NCBI GenBank assembly: GCA_003228395.1
Contig: QIDJ01000198.1
Span: 1-9,260 of the forward strand
Direction of reading: 5' to 3'
Origin: Flammeovirgaceae bacterium
GTDB lineage: Bacteria > Bacteroidota > Bacteroidia > Cytophagales > Cyclobacteriaceae
DNA length: 9,260 nucleotides
Within the stretch, counting starts at the first letter, position 1. Each line of letters starts with the position of its first letter. Made by a program: the position numbers and the translations under genes. This document shows positions 1-8,000 of the stretch, in pieces. Under the pieces are notes generated by a model, which made no database searches, had not been told where the DNA came from, and worked only from the letters and a program-made list of their open reading frames with translations.

Positions 1-192
1 AGCCTCAAGTACCCTGTCATCTTCGGGACGTTTAGCTTTCAATATCCTTTCTAAATAATGTGCAATTAATAAAATTCAACCATAACTGACTTTTATCATG
101 TTTCTCTTTAATTTAGGCAATTAAATTACCATGTAATAAATTATACCCTTTTAAATGAAATACGATATATCTGAAGTTTAAATACAGTGGCT
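1..192. other. AT-rich upstream region, no confident gene
   Basis: No gene can be supported here. The stretch from about 55 to 186 is strongly AT-rich with stops in every frame, as expected for a promoter-bearing leader of the cytochrome operon. I found no convincing Bacteroidota promoter pair (TTG about 20 nt before TAnnTTTG). Partial look-alikes are TAATTTAG at 109-116 and TACCCTTTT at 144-152. The first ~50 bases are less AT-rich and could be the edge of another gene. On the minus strand a frame is open from about position 81 to the edge, with a possible TTG start at 42 preceded by AGAAAGG, but 14 codons are too few to judge. Confidence 0.5.
125..137. repeat. 13-bp inverted repeat upstream of the cytochrome operon
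   Basis: ATTAC, a 3-nt spacer CAT, then GTAAT form a perfect 5-3-5 inverted repeat whose centre lies about 62 nt before the ATG at 193. The position would suit a regulator binding site. It does not match the FNR (TTGAT-N4-ATCAA) or CRP half-sites. In such AT-rich DNA a repeat this short can easily arise by chance, so the regulatory reading is only a suggestion. Confidence 0.25.
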
Positions 193-2280
193 ATGAATAA
201 TCAAAATTTTACAAATCAAAAAGAAAAAGAATGGAAACACGGGTTGTTACTTTTCATTTCCGGTTTGTTGTTATTTGAAACCCTGACAGGTCTTTCCATT
301 TATTTATTGCCGTTCAGCATTCCCAACCAGATCATGGTTTTACTTCATACCATTGCCGGGCTTATTTTCATTTTACCATTTATCTGGTACCAGGTCCGTC
401 ATTGGCTTAAGTACCGGGCAATGGCTATGAATCATTATAAGCTTACAGGATATGTTTCTATGATCATTGTTTTGGTGGCGGCTGTTTCGGGTATCATATT
501 AACCTACCAGTCGGTTTTTATGATAAAAATTTCTCAAACATGGGATCTGATTCATGTCATATCAACATTTACACTGATTGCCTTCCTTCTTCCCCACGTG
601 TTATTAATAATAATCCGTGACTATAAGGCCCGTATTTCGCAAGCCATGCAGCCTGTTGTGAAACTTGAGAGAAAGTACCTGTGGAATACTTTTTTTATTG
701 CTGTGATGCTCTTTGCTGTAGGGGCACTATGGGTATATGGCCACCAGACTGTTAAACTCCACAATGAATTCCCGGAAGATTACAGTTATGTTTACGGTGA
801 AGACCGGCCATTTGCACCCAGTCTGGCCACCACGAATACCGGAGGCGCATTCGATCCGAGATCGCTTGGAGGTTCACAAAGTTGCGGAACTACCGGATGT
901 CATGAGGAAATTGTAAAAGAGTGGCAGGTAAGTGCACATCGTTATGCTGCAATGGATGTTGGATTTCAAACCGTGCAAAGTGTTATGGGGGAACAGAATG
1001 GCCCTGAATCAACACGGTATTGCGGTGGCTGTCATGATCCCATCTCCCTTTTTTCAGGTTCAAAGAATATTTATACCGATAAAGATGACTTAACCAATAT
1101 TCTCGGGTATCAGGAGGGTGTTTCGTGCATTGCCTGCCATGCGATTGAAGAAACAGATGTTAAAGGCAATGCGAATTATGTAATGGGACAGCCACAACGC
1201 TATTTGTATGAATTGTCAGAAGGAAAAACCGCAAAGTTTATCAGTGATTTTCTGATCCGATCGTATCCGCGGTATCATGTGGAAAGCCTGCAGCACCGTA
1301 TGTTTAAAAGCCCTGAATTCTGCGCCTCATGTCATAAGCAGTTTATCGATGAAGAAATAAACAAAGTGGGATGGGTGCAACTGCAAAATCAATACGACAA
1401 CTGGAGAAAGAGCCGCTGGAACCACCCGGGTGATCCGCTAAAAACAATCGAATGCCGCGAATGTCATATGCCGCTGGTTGACTCGAACGATCCGGCAAGA
1501 GGTGACGACCTGGATTATAACCGAACCGAAAATGATAAAAAACACCGCAGTCACCGGTTTCTTGCTGCAAATCAGTTTATGCCGCTTGCATTGGACCTTC
1601 CCGGAGCTGAAGAACATGTTGAGTTGACAAAAAAATGGCTCAGAGGGGAATTTGAAATCCCTGAAATTGCGGATAAGTGGAAAAAAGGGCCTGCGGTTCC
1701 TGTTGAATTAATTGTACCGGAAACCGTCCACCCCGGTCAGGATGTAAAATTTCAGGCAGTGATTACCAATAATAAAGTCGGGCACGATTTTCCTACCGGA
1801 CCTCTGGATATCATCCAGGCATGGATTGAGATTACTGTAACCGATCAGTCAGGTAACGTGATATTTACTTCCGGAAAAGTTGACTCAGCACATTTTATCC
1901 AACCCGGTTCTTTCATTTTCAAAGCCGAGCCGGTAGATCAATACGGTAATCTGATCGACAAACATAACCTTTGGGAAATGGTAGGCGTCAGATACCGGCG
2001 TTCGATGTTTCCGGGATTTTCCGATAAAGCAAGCTTTTCGTTTTTCTGCCCGTCATCTGTAGAGGCAATGGACGTAGAACCTCAAACCGGGGAGGAGTTT
2101 CAATTCAAAGCCCCCAACGAGGAAATAACCGAATTGCAAATAACGGCAAAACTGATGTACAGAAAGTTTGATCAGTACCTGCTTAACTTCCTGTATGGTG
2201 AAAATGCCGGACTCACTGCACCGGTGGCAGTGCTTTCGGAGGATACTAAAACGATTACCATCACGCTGGCAAGACCCTGA
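193..2280 (+). CDS. Membrane-anchored b/c-type multiheme cytochrome (cytochrome c554-like)
   Basis: Predicted inner-membrane redox protein, 695 residues from the ATG. Five hydrophobic helices lie at about 16-38, 44-66, 83-107, 117-141 and 163-182. Loops rich in Arg/Lys follow helices 2 and 4, so the positive-inside rule places the N-terminus in the cytoplasm and the large C-terminal part in the periplasm. His52, His70, His121 and His135 in or beside helices 2 and 4 could bind b hemes. The periplasmic part has five heme c attachment motifs: a CX4CH at 231-237, then CGGCH (277), CIACH (312), CASCH (377) and CRECH (421). His249, His362, His368, His411, His451 and His454 are possible distal ligands. 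A beta-rich C-terminal domain carries GHDFPTG at 530-536, which I recognise from multiheme cytochromes of this type. An in-frame TGA at 172-174 limits the start to GTG 187 or ATG 193, and I prefer ATG. It is the first gene of a coupled operon. The electron donor is probably quinol; the acceptor or substrate is unknown. Confidence 0.9.
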   Translation: MNNQNFTNQKEKEWKHGLLLFISGLLLFETLTGLSIYLLPFSIPNQIMVLLHTIAGLIFILPFIWYQVRHWLKYRAMAMNHYKLTGYVSMIIVLVAAVSGIILTYQSVFMIKISQTWDLIHVISTFTLIAFLLPHVLLIIIRDYKARISQAMQPVVKLERKYLWNTFFIAVMLFAVGALWVYGHQTVKLHNEFPEDYSYVYGEDRPFAPSLATTNTGGAFDPRSLGGSQSCGTTGCHEEIVKEWQVSAHRYAAMDVGFQTVQSVMGEQNGPESTRYCGGCHDPISLFSGSKNIYTDKDDLTNILGYQEGVSCIACHAIEETDVKGNANYVMGQPQRYLYELSEGKTAKFISDFLIRSYPRYHVESLQHRMFKSPEFCASCHKQFIDEEINKVGWVQLQNQYDNWRKSRWNHPGDPLKTIECRECHMPLVDSNDPARGDDLDYNRTENDKKHRSHRFLAANQFMPLALDLPGAEEHVELTKKWLRGEFEIPEIADKWKKGPAVPVELIVPETVHPGQDVKFQAVITNNKVGHDFPTGPLDIIQAWIEITVTDQSGNVIFTSGKVDSAHFIQPGSFIFKAEPVDQYGNLIDKHNLWEMVGVRYRRSMFPGFSDKASFSFFCPSSVEAMDVEPQTGEEFQFKAPNEEITELQITAKLMYRKFDQYLLNFLYGENAGLTAPVAVLSEDTKTITITLARP

Positions 2281-2286
2281 TAGTTT

Positions 2287-4104
2287 ATGGGCAGGAGATT
2301 TTCACGCCGTAAAAAGTATGTTACCGTTACATCCGGGCTTGGGTTGGTAGCCCTGATCATCATATTTTCCATATTCTGGATGCTGAAGCCGGAGGAGAAA
2401 ATGTATAATCCCGGAGAAGCAATTGAAGGATTAACAACAGAACTTTCAAGAAACCTTCCGTCTGACTATCCAAAAGTTAATTTTAAAAATGTTTCGAAAG
2501 AATCCGGAATTGATTTTATCCATTTCTATGGCAAACGCACTACCCAGCTTCCGGAGGATATGGGATCGGGTGCGGCGTGGGGAGACTATGATAACGACGG
2601 ATGGATCGACCTGTTTGTGGCTAATGAAGCAGGCCCAGTTACAATGACACCTGAAGAAATGCAAAACTCACCTGCACATTGTGCACTGTATCACAATAAC
2701 GGTGACGGCACATTCACCGAAGTAAGCAAAGAAGCTGGGGTTGATCTCCGCGCAATAGCAATGGCGCCGGTATGGGGCGACTACAACAACGACGGATGGA
2801 TAGACCTGTTTGTAACATGTTACGGGACAAACCGGTTATACAAAAACAATGGCGACGGTACTTTTACTGATATGAGCATTCCTTCAGGAACCGGCGAACA
2901 AAACGGATTTTGGACAGGCGCTTCATGGGCTGATTTTAACAACGATGGGTTTCCCGAGCTTTATGTATGCGGATACGTTCAATATTCCTTGCAGGATGCA
3001 CAGGATGTAACCCTGCAATACGAGGCGGAAGTGCCTTCAAGCATAAATCCTTCTTCTTTTCCGCCAGCGTACAACCTGCTTTTTCGTAACAATAAAGACG
3101 GAACCTTTACCGAGATAGCAAAAAAAGCCGGCGTTGACGACGTAAACGGGCGCAGTTTGTCTGCCGCCTGGTGCGATTTTGATGAAGACGGCTGGCCCGA
3201 CCTGTATGTAGCCAATGATGTTTCGGACAATGTCCTTTTCCGAAATCTTGGAAATGAAACATTCGAAGAAATAAGTCATTCTGCCCTCGTGGCTGATTAC
3301 CGGGGCGCCATGGGAATCGGCATAGGAGACTGGGACAACGATGCGGACATGGACATGTTTATTACGCACTGGATAGCCCAGGAAAATGCGCTTTACAACA
3401 ACCTGTCTTCGCAGCTTGATAAAATAAATAACGTCTCCGGTACAAATATCCGGTTTATGGATGAAGCCGATCGCTATGGGCTGGGGCAAATTGCACTGGA
3501 TTACATTGGCTTCGGAACTTCATTTTTCGATTATAATAATGATGGCAAACTTGATCTTTTTGTTACCAATGGAAGCACTTTTCAGCAAAAAGACAACCCC
3601 CATCTTCTTATTCCGATGGTTGATCAGCTTTTCTGGAACCGTGGGACGGACGAAGGATTCTATGATGTATCTTCGGTGAGCGGCGATATATTCAAGGAAA
3701 AATACGTAGGCAGGGGCGCTGCATTTGCCGATTATGACAACGACGGAGATGTGGATATTTTTGTAGTAAATAACGTCGGACCCGGAGTGCTGATGCGAAA
3801 CGAAGAGGGTGCCGAAAACAATTGGCTGAAAATAACACTACAAGGTATAAAAAGTAACCGTTATGCGCTTGGAGCTAAGTTGCGCGTGGTGACAGGTGAA
3901 ACCGTGCAGATCCGGCAAGTGGGATCACAGAGTTCGTATCTTTCGCAAAACAGCCTTATTCAGCATTTCGGCCTGGAGAAAAATAACCGGGTGGATACTA
4001 TTGAAGTAATCTGGCCCGCCGGCACCAAACAAATCATCCTGAATGCCGATGTTAACCAAAATGTGGTGATTATCGAGGGTAAAACGAATGAACCGGAGGA
4101 ATGA
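2287..4104 (+). CDS. CRTAC1-family FG-GAP/VCBS repeat protein with ASPIC/UnbV domain
   Basis: A 605-residue protein with a basic N-terminus (RRFSRRKK), one hydrophobic helix at about 11-33 and no signal cleavage site, so it is probably an inner-membrane anchor with the rest in the periplasm. Residues 64-90 match the usual CRTAC1 lead-in (F-x-N-V-S ... SGIDFIHFYG ... LPEDMGSG). Seven Asp-rich calcium loops of the DxDxDG type follow, starting near residues 100, 165, 217, 297, 348, 415 and 482, and are expected to build a beta-propeller. Residues 511-596 form the ASPIC/UnbV domain with the hallmark segments GAKL, YLSQN, HFGL and IEVIWPAG. No catalytic residues are evident, so a binding or docking role is likely. 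It starts 6 nt after the cytochrome stop without a clear ribosome-binding site, which suggests translational coupling, and it overlaps the next gene by 4 nt. Four non-heme cysteines (132, 178, 228, 296) could form disulfides. Confidence 0.9.
   Translation: MGRRFSRRKKYVTVTSGLGLVALIIIFSIFWMLKPEEKMYNPGEAIEGLTTELSRNLPSDYPKVNFKNVSKESGIDFIHFYGKRTTQLPEDMGSGAAWGDYDNDGWIDLFVANEAGPVTMTPEEMQNSPAHCALYHNNGDGTFTEVSKEAGVDLRAIAMAPVWGDYNNDGWIDLFVTCYGTNRLYKNNGDGTFTDMSIPSGTGEQNGFWTGASWADFNNDGFPELYVCGYVQYSLQDAQDVTLQYEAEVPSSINPSSFPPAYNLLFRNNKDGTFTEIAKKAGVDDVNGRSLSAAWCDFDEDGWPDLYVANDVSDNVLFRNLGNETFEEISHSALVADYRGAMGIGIGDWDNDADMDMFITHWIAQENALYNNLSSQLDKINNVSGTNIRFMDEADRYGLGQIALDYIGFGTSFFDYNNDGKLDLFVTNGSTFQQKDNPHLLIPMVDQLFWNRGTDEGFYDVSSVSGDIFKEKYVGRGAAFADYDNDGDVDIFVVNNVGPGVLMRNEEGAENNWLKITLQGIKSNRYALGAKLRVVTGETVQIRQVGSQSSYLSQNSLIQHFGLEKNNRVDTIEVIWPAGTKQIILNADVNQNVVIIEGKTNEPEE
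2581..3777 (+). repeat. FG-GAP/VCBS repeat array (7 calcium loops)
   Basis: Seven degenerate repeats, each centred on a D-[YFW]-[DN]-x-D-G-type loop followed by a hydrophobic strand such as DLFV or DLYV, spaced 50-80 residues apart. The first two are also similar in DNA: the 39-nt cores at 2581-2619 and 2776-2814 differ at six positions by my count. The fifth loop (codons for residues 348-356) has Ala in place of the usual Gly. Confidence 0.85.
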
Positions 4105-4964
4105 AAAAACTGTATCTCATTGTCATTGCCGCTTTTGTTATGTTGTTTATTTTACTTACTTATTTAAAGAACAAACCGTCAGCGGAAAATGATACCTCAG
4201 AAAAACCGCAAAAAGATCTTGCTGATAAAAAACAAATTCGCGATTTCTGGCAATACTACCGGCAGGCAACCCAATATCGTATTGCAGGCGACTGGCAAAA
4301 TGCAGCCTCAGACTATAAGAAAGCCCTTCAAATTAATGACAGGCACGAAGATGCATTGTACTATCTTGGAAACATGCATTTTGTAACCGGAAAATACCAC
4401 GAAGCGGAAAAAAACTGGAAACAGCTCCTTGAAACCAACCCTAAAAATACCCGCGCACATTTCAGGCTAGGCTATCTGTATCTGAGTCATGACCTGGAAG
4501 CGTTTTTTGATATCAGTAAAGCAGAAACCGAATTTCAAAAAACGCTTGAATTGAACAAGGAAGAAACCGCGCCCCTGCTGTACCTTGGACAAATCTTTCT
4601 GTTAAGAGGCCAGGATAATGAAGCGAAAAAATATTTTTCAGATGTGATCAGGTCCAATTTTAAAAGTGTGGAAGCACATCTTCTGCTTGGTTACATTTAC
4701 TGGAAAGAGGGCGATACGGATGATGCCTATATGCTTTTTTCAAACGCCATTGAATATTCGAAACAACAAAAACCAAAAAAAAACGATGTGATTGGTGAAG
4801 GAGACACCAAAGCAGGTATTTCCTATATCAACACAGCCGATCATTCCATATTTTATACTTTTCTTCAAAAACTTGCCATGCTGGAGGGAAACCGGACGGA
4901 AATGAATGCCGAATACCGGAAGCTCAAAACTTTTCTTGCCCAAATAAATCAAAATATTAACTAA
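4101..4964 (+). CDS. Membrane-anchored TPR protein
   Basis: A 287-residue protein with an N-terminal hydrophobic segment (about 4-21, after MKK), no lipobox and no obvious cleavage site. It is therefore probably a single-pass anchor with a periplasmic C-terminus. About five tetratricopeptide repeats can be read at roughly 50-82, 83-116, 117-151 (with a short insertion around 130-138), 156-189 and 190-221, with typical positions such as ALYYLGNMHF, AHFRLGYLYL, LLYLGQIFLL and AHLLLGYIYW. Residues 222-246 are polar and lysine-rich, and the tail is helical. Its ATG overlaps the stop of the preceding gene (ATGA at 4101-4104), with GGAGGA directly abutting the start. TPRs mediate protein-protein contact, so a scaffold or assembly role for the cytochrome and propeller proteins is likely but inferred. 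A heme-lyase-type assembly factor (NrfG/CcmH-like TPR part) is an alternative, but no specific motif supports it. Confidence 0.85.
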   Translation: MKKLYLIVIAAFVMLFILLTYLKNKPSAENDTSEKPQKDLADKKQIRDFWQYYRQATQYRIAGDWQNAASDYKKALQINDRHEDALYYLGNMHFVTGKYHEAEKNWKQLLETNPKNTRAHFRLGYLYLSHDLEAFFDISKAETEFQKTLELNKEETAPLLYLGQIFLLRGQDNEAKKYFSDVIRSNFKSVEAHLLLGYIYWKEGDTDDAYMLFSNAIEYSKQQKPKKNDVIGEGDTKAGISYINTADHSIFYTFLQKLAMLEGNRTEMNAEYRKLKTFLAQINQNIN

Positions 4965-5082
4965 CTCCTTTGAGCTAATTCAGCTATTTTTAACCATTCG
5001 TTTTAACGGATTAAACAGCCGGTAGTAACAAGATTTTAAAACAATCATTGACACAGGAGTTTAACAAATTTTTAAAAGTAAA
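4965..5082. other. Intergenic gap between the operon and the large lipoprotein gene
   Basis: This 118-nt gap is AT-rich. AGCT at 4973-4976 and 4982-4985 can form a 4-bp stem followed by a T-run (4987-4991), too weak to call a terminator. An imperfect inverted repeat at 5000-5016 (GTTTTAA, CGGA loop, TTAAAC with one bulge) could be an operator or weak hairpin. There is no convincing Bacteroidota promoter. The A-rich stretch just before ATG 5083 is typical of initiation without Shine-Dalgarno pairing in that phylum. It remains open whether transcription reads through from the upstream operon. Confidence 0.5.
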
Positions 5083-8000
5083 ATGAGAATCAAATTTGTT
5101 TTATTGATTTGGATAACCACACAGATATTATTCTTTAGCTGCAAAGAAAAGAAGATTGAGAATAAAGAAGTGTATTGGGATATGATCTCAATCAGAACGC
5201 TGGGGCTTGCCTATCTCGAAGAAAATAAGCTGAAAGAAGCCGAAGAAGAATTTCGCAAACTAATAGAACTGGTACCGGAAGAAGCGCTGGGTTATGCCAA
5301 TCTGGGCCTGGTTTATCTTCGGATGGGCAAATATGCAGAGGCAGAAGCAGAGCTGCTAAGAGCTATTGAAATAAGCCCCAAAGACCCTAATATACGGTTG
5401 ATCCTGGCGAGAGTGTACGAAATGAGTAATCAAAAAGAAAAAGCCATTGATGAACTGAAAAAAAATATTGCGAACGACCCTGATCATGTAAAATCGCTTT
5501 ACACACTTGCAGAGCTATACGGCAGGTCAACGGATGTGAACTCGCTGCAAAACCGCAGAACATATTTAACAAGGGTCACTGAAATTGTGCCGGCAAATAT
5601 GTCTCCATCACTTCAGCTTGCAGAAATACTTGTAAGGCTTCAGGCTTACGACGAAGCGCGTATGCACCTGGAGAACGTACACCGTCAGATACCCGTCTTT
5701 CCGGAAGACGCGGATAAATTTTACAATAAAGCAATTGAATTATTGCAAAGCGACCATGCCGAAGACGCGCTCACATCTATTATGATATTTCATAACTTTC
5801 TTAAGCTTACTTCCTTATACCAATCCGGATTGCAGGAACTGGAAGGACCCGGAGGCCCGCTTATCGGATTCCCGGTAATAACATTCGGTGAATCGGATTT
5901 CTGGACGGCTACGAGCGAAGGAACAACGTTGCTTGAAACCCTGCGCTTTACCGATGCCACGGAGGCTGCAGGGCTGCCGGCTCCGGTAAAAACAAACGAA
6001 TCTATTGATCCTGCCCATATAGCTGTGGCTGATTATGACGGCGACGGCGACAATGACCTTTACATAGGAAGTTACGCTGTTTCGAAATCTGCGTATTTAC
6101 CTCATCTGTTCAGAAATGACCTTGGTAAGTTTACCGACGATTCGGAAAATGCGGGTATTATTCATAGTGGGAAGGAATATGCTGCCGTATTTGCCGATTA
6201 TGATAACGACGGAAAAACCGACCTGTATATTCTAAAGGAAGAAAGCAGCATGCTGTACCGGAATCTGGGTGAAGGGAAATTTGTTGATGTAACATCAACG
6301 TCAGTAACTGGTAGATCGGGAGCAGGCAACAAAGCGCTGTTCTTCGATATGGATCATGAAGGAGACCTCGATTTGTTTGTTGCACGCACCGGAGAAAACC
6401 TGTTTTTGCGAAATAACGGGGATGGCTCCTTTGATAACCAGTCTGAGAAACTTGCCACAACTCATAACGAAGCCCGAAGTATCGATGCCGGTTTCGGCGA
6501 TTTTGACGATGACGGCGACATGGATTTTTTTGTCATCAATGCCGATGCAGAAAATACTTTATACACCAACCTGAGGGAGGGTGTATTCAAAGATATTACT
6601 TCTGAATGCGGATTGAATGACAATGGAGCATCGGGTGCGGTAGCTATCGGCGATTACAACAACGACGGCTATCTGGACTTTTTTATTACCTCGCTGGATG
6701 GAAGCCCCTATTTGTTGTACCGGAATAAACGCGACGGAACATTTGAAACAGATAACACCACACCCGGAGTTTTTGATGTATTACAACAGATGGCCGGCCA
6801 TGATGCCACATTTTTTGATTTTGACAACGACGGCTTTCTTGATCTTTTTGTGGTGGGTGAACCCCTAAAAAAAGGAGGAAAAGGGGTTTTTCTCTTTCAT
6901 AACGAGGCGGAAGGTGTCTTTAAGGATGTATCAGAATTATTACCAGCAGACCTATTGAGCGGTCACCAGATTGCGATTACTGATTATAACGAGGACGGTG
7001 ATCTGGATATGTTCATTACCGGATTGCATGGTGGTGTACGGCTCATCCGGAATGACGGTGGTAATGTAAACCATTTCCTCAAAATTCAGCTTGTAGGCTT
7101 GAGTACCGGCAGCGGAAAAAACAATCATTTCGGTATTGGCGCCAAGCTCGAAGTTCGTGCCGGTGACCTGTATCAGATGAAAGTAGTAACCGAACCCGTG
7201 ATGCATTTCGGGTTGGGTTTTCGTTCAAAAGCAGATGTAGTGCGCATCATGTGGACAAATGGTATTCCCCAAAATATTTTCACCCCCAGAAGTGATCAGG
7301 ACCTGGTTGAAGAGCAAATTCTGAAAGGCTCCTGCCCGTTTCTTTATACCTGGAATGGTGAAAAATATGTATTTGTAAAGGATATGATGTGGCGAAGCGC
7401 GCTTGGAATGCCGCTTGGCATTATGGGCGGCGCTACCGCACATGCGTTTCCCGATGCTTCAAAAGAATATATTAAAATACCGGGCGATATGCTGCAACTT
7501 CAGGATGACGAATATGCGATAAAGGTAACAAGCGAATTGTGGGAAACCATCTATTTTGATAAGCTGCGTCTTGTGGCAGTAGATCATCCTGCTAAATCGG
7601 ATGTTTATGTCGATGAGCGTTTCACCCCTCCCCCATTTCCTGTTCACCGGATATATTCCGTTTCCGAGAAACAAACGCCGGTATCTGTCAAAGACGGCAA
7701 CGGAACCGATCTTATGTCGTTTATAAGCAAAAAAGACAACCAATATATTTCTAATTTAAAACATACACAGTATCAGGGTATTACGGACCTGCATGATCTC
7801 ATAATTGACCCGGGTAATGTGGACAAAAGCAATCCTTACAACCTCTTTCTGTTTTTGAATGGCTGGATATTCCCCACCGATGCAAGCATAAATGTGGCCA
7901 TTTCGCAATCTGCTGCACTGAAAGTGATACCGCCCTATCTGCAGGTGATAAATGAAAACGGCAAATGGCAAACGGTAATTCAAAATGTTGGATTTCCAAT

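Noticed and set aside
187..192. GTG at 187 as the start of the cytochrome gene
   Set aside because: It adds just two residues and ATG at 193 is in the same frame. Neither has a clear ribosome-binding site, so the more common codon was chosen; GTG cannot be ruled out.
193..2280. Ammonia-forming nitrite reductase (NrfA) or hydroxylamine oxidoreductase
   Set aside because: There is no CXXCK active-site motif, the heme number is five with a membrane b-like module, and no hydroxylamine-oxidoreductase heme pattern is visible. Only a general c554-like relationship is defensible.
3037..3489. A 150-codon open frame on the minus strand
   Set aside because: It lies wholly inside the well-supported CRTAC1-type gene. 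Its product has no recognisable motif and is explained as a shadow of the repeat-coding sequence. The other minus-strand frames in the window are rejected for the same reason.
4101..4964. Cytochrome c maturation factor of the CcmH/NrfG type
   Set aside because: Only generic TPRs are present. No CcmH-type cysteine motif or other heme-lyase signature is visible, and no other ccm genes are in the window.
4973..4991. AGCT/AGCT hairpin followed by a T-run after the TPR gene
   Set aside because: A four-base-pair stem is too weak for an intrinsic terminator.
5048..5076. TTGACA with a 17-nt spacer and TTTAAA, a sigma-70-like promoter
   Set aside because: Transcription would begin at about the ATG at 5083, leaving no leader, and Bacteroidota promoters normally use a different consensus. 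Chance match in AT-rich DNA is more likely.
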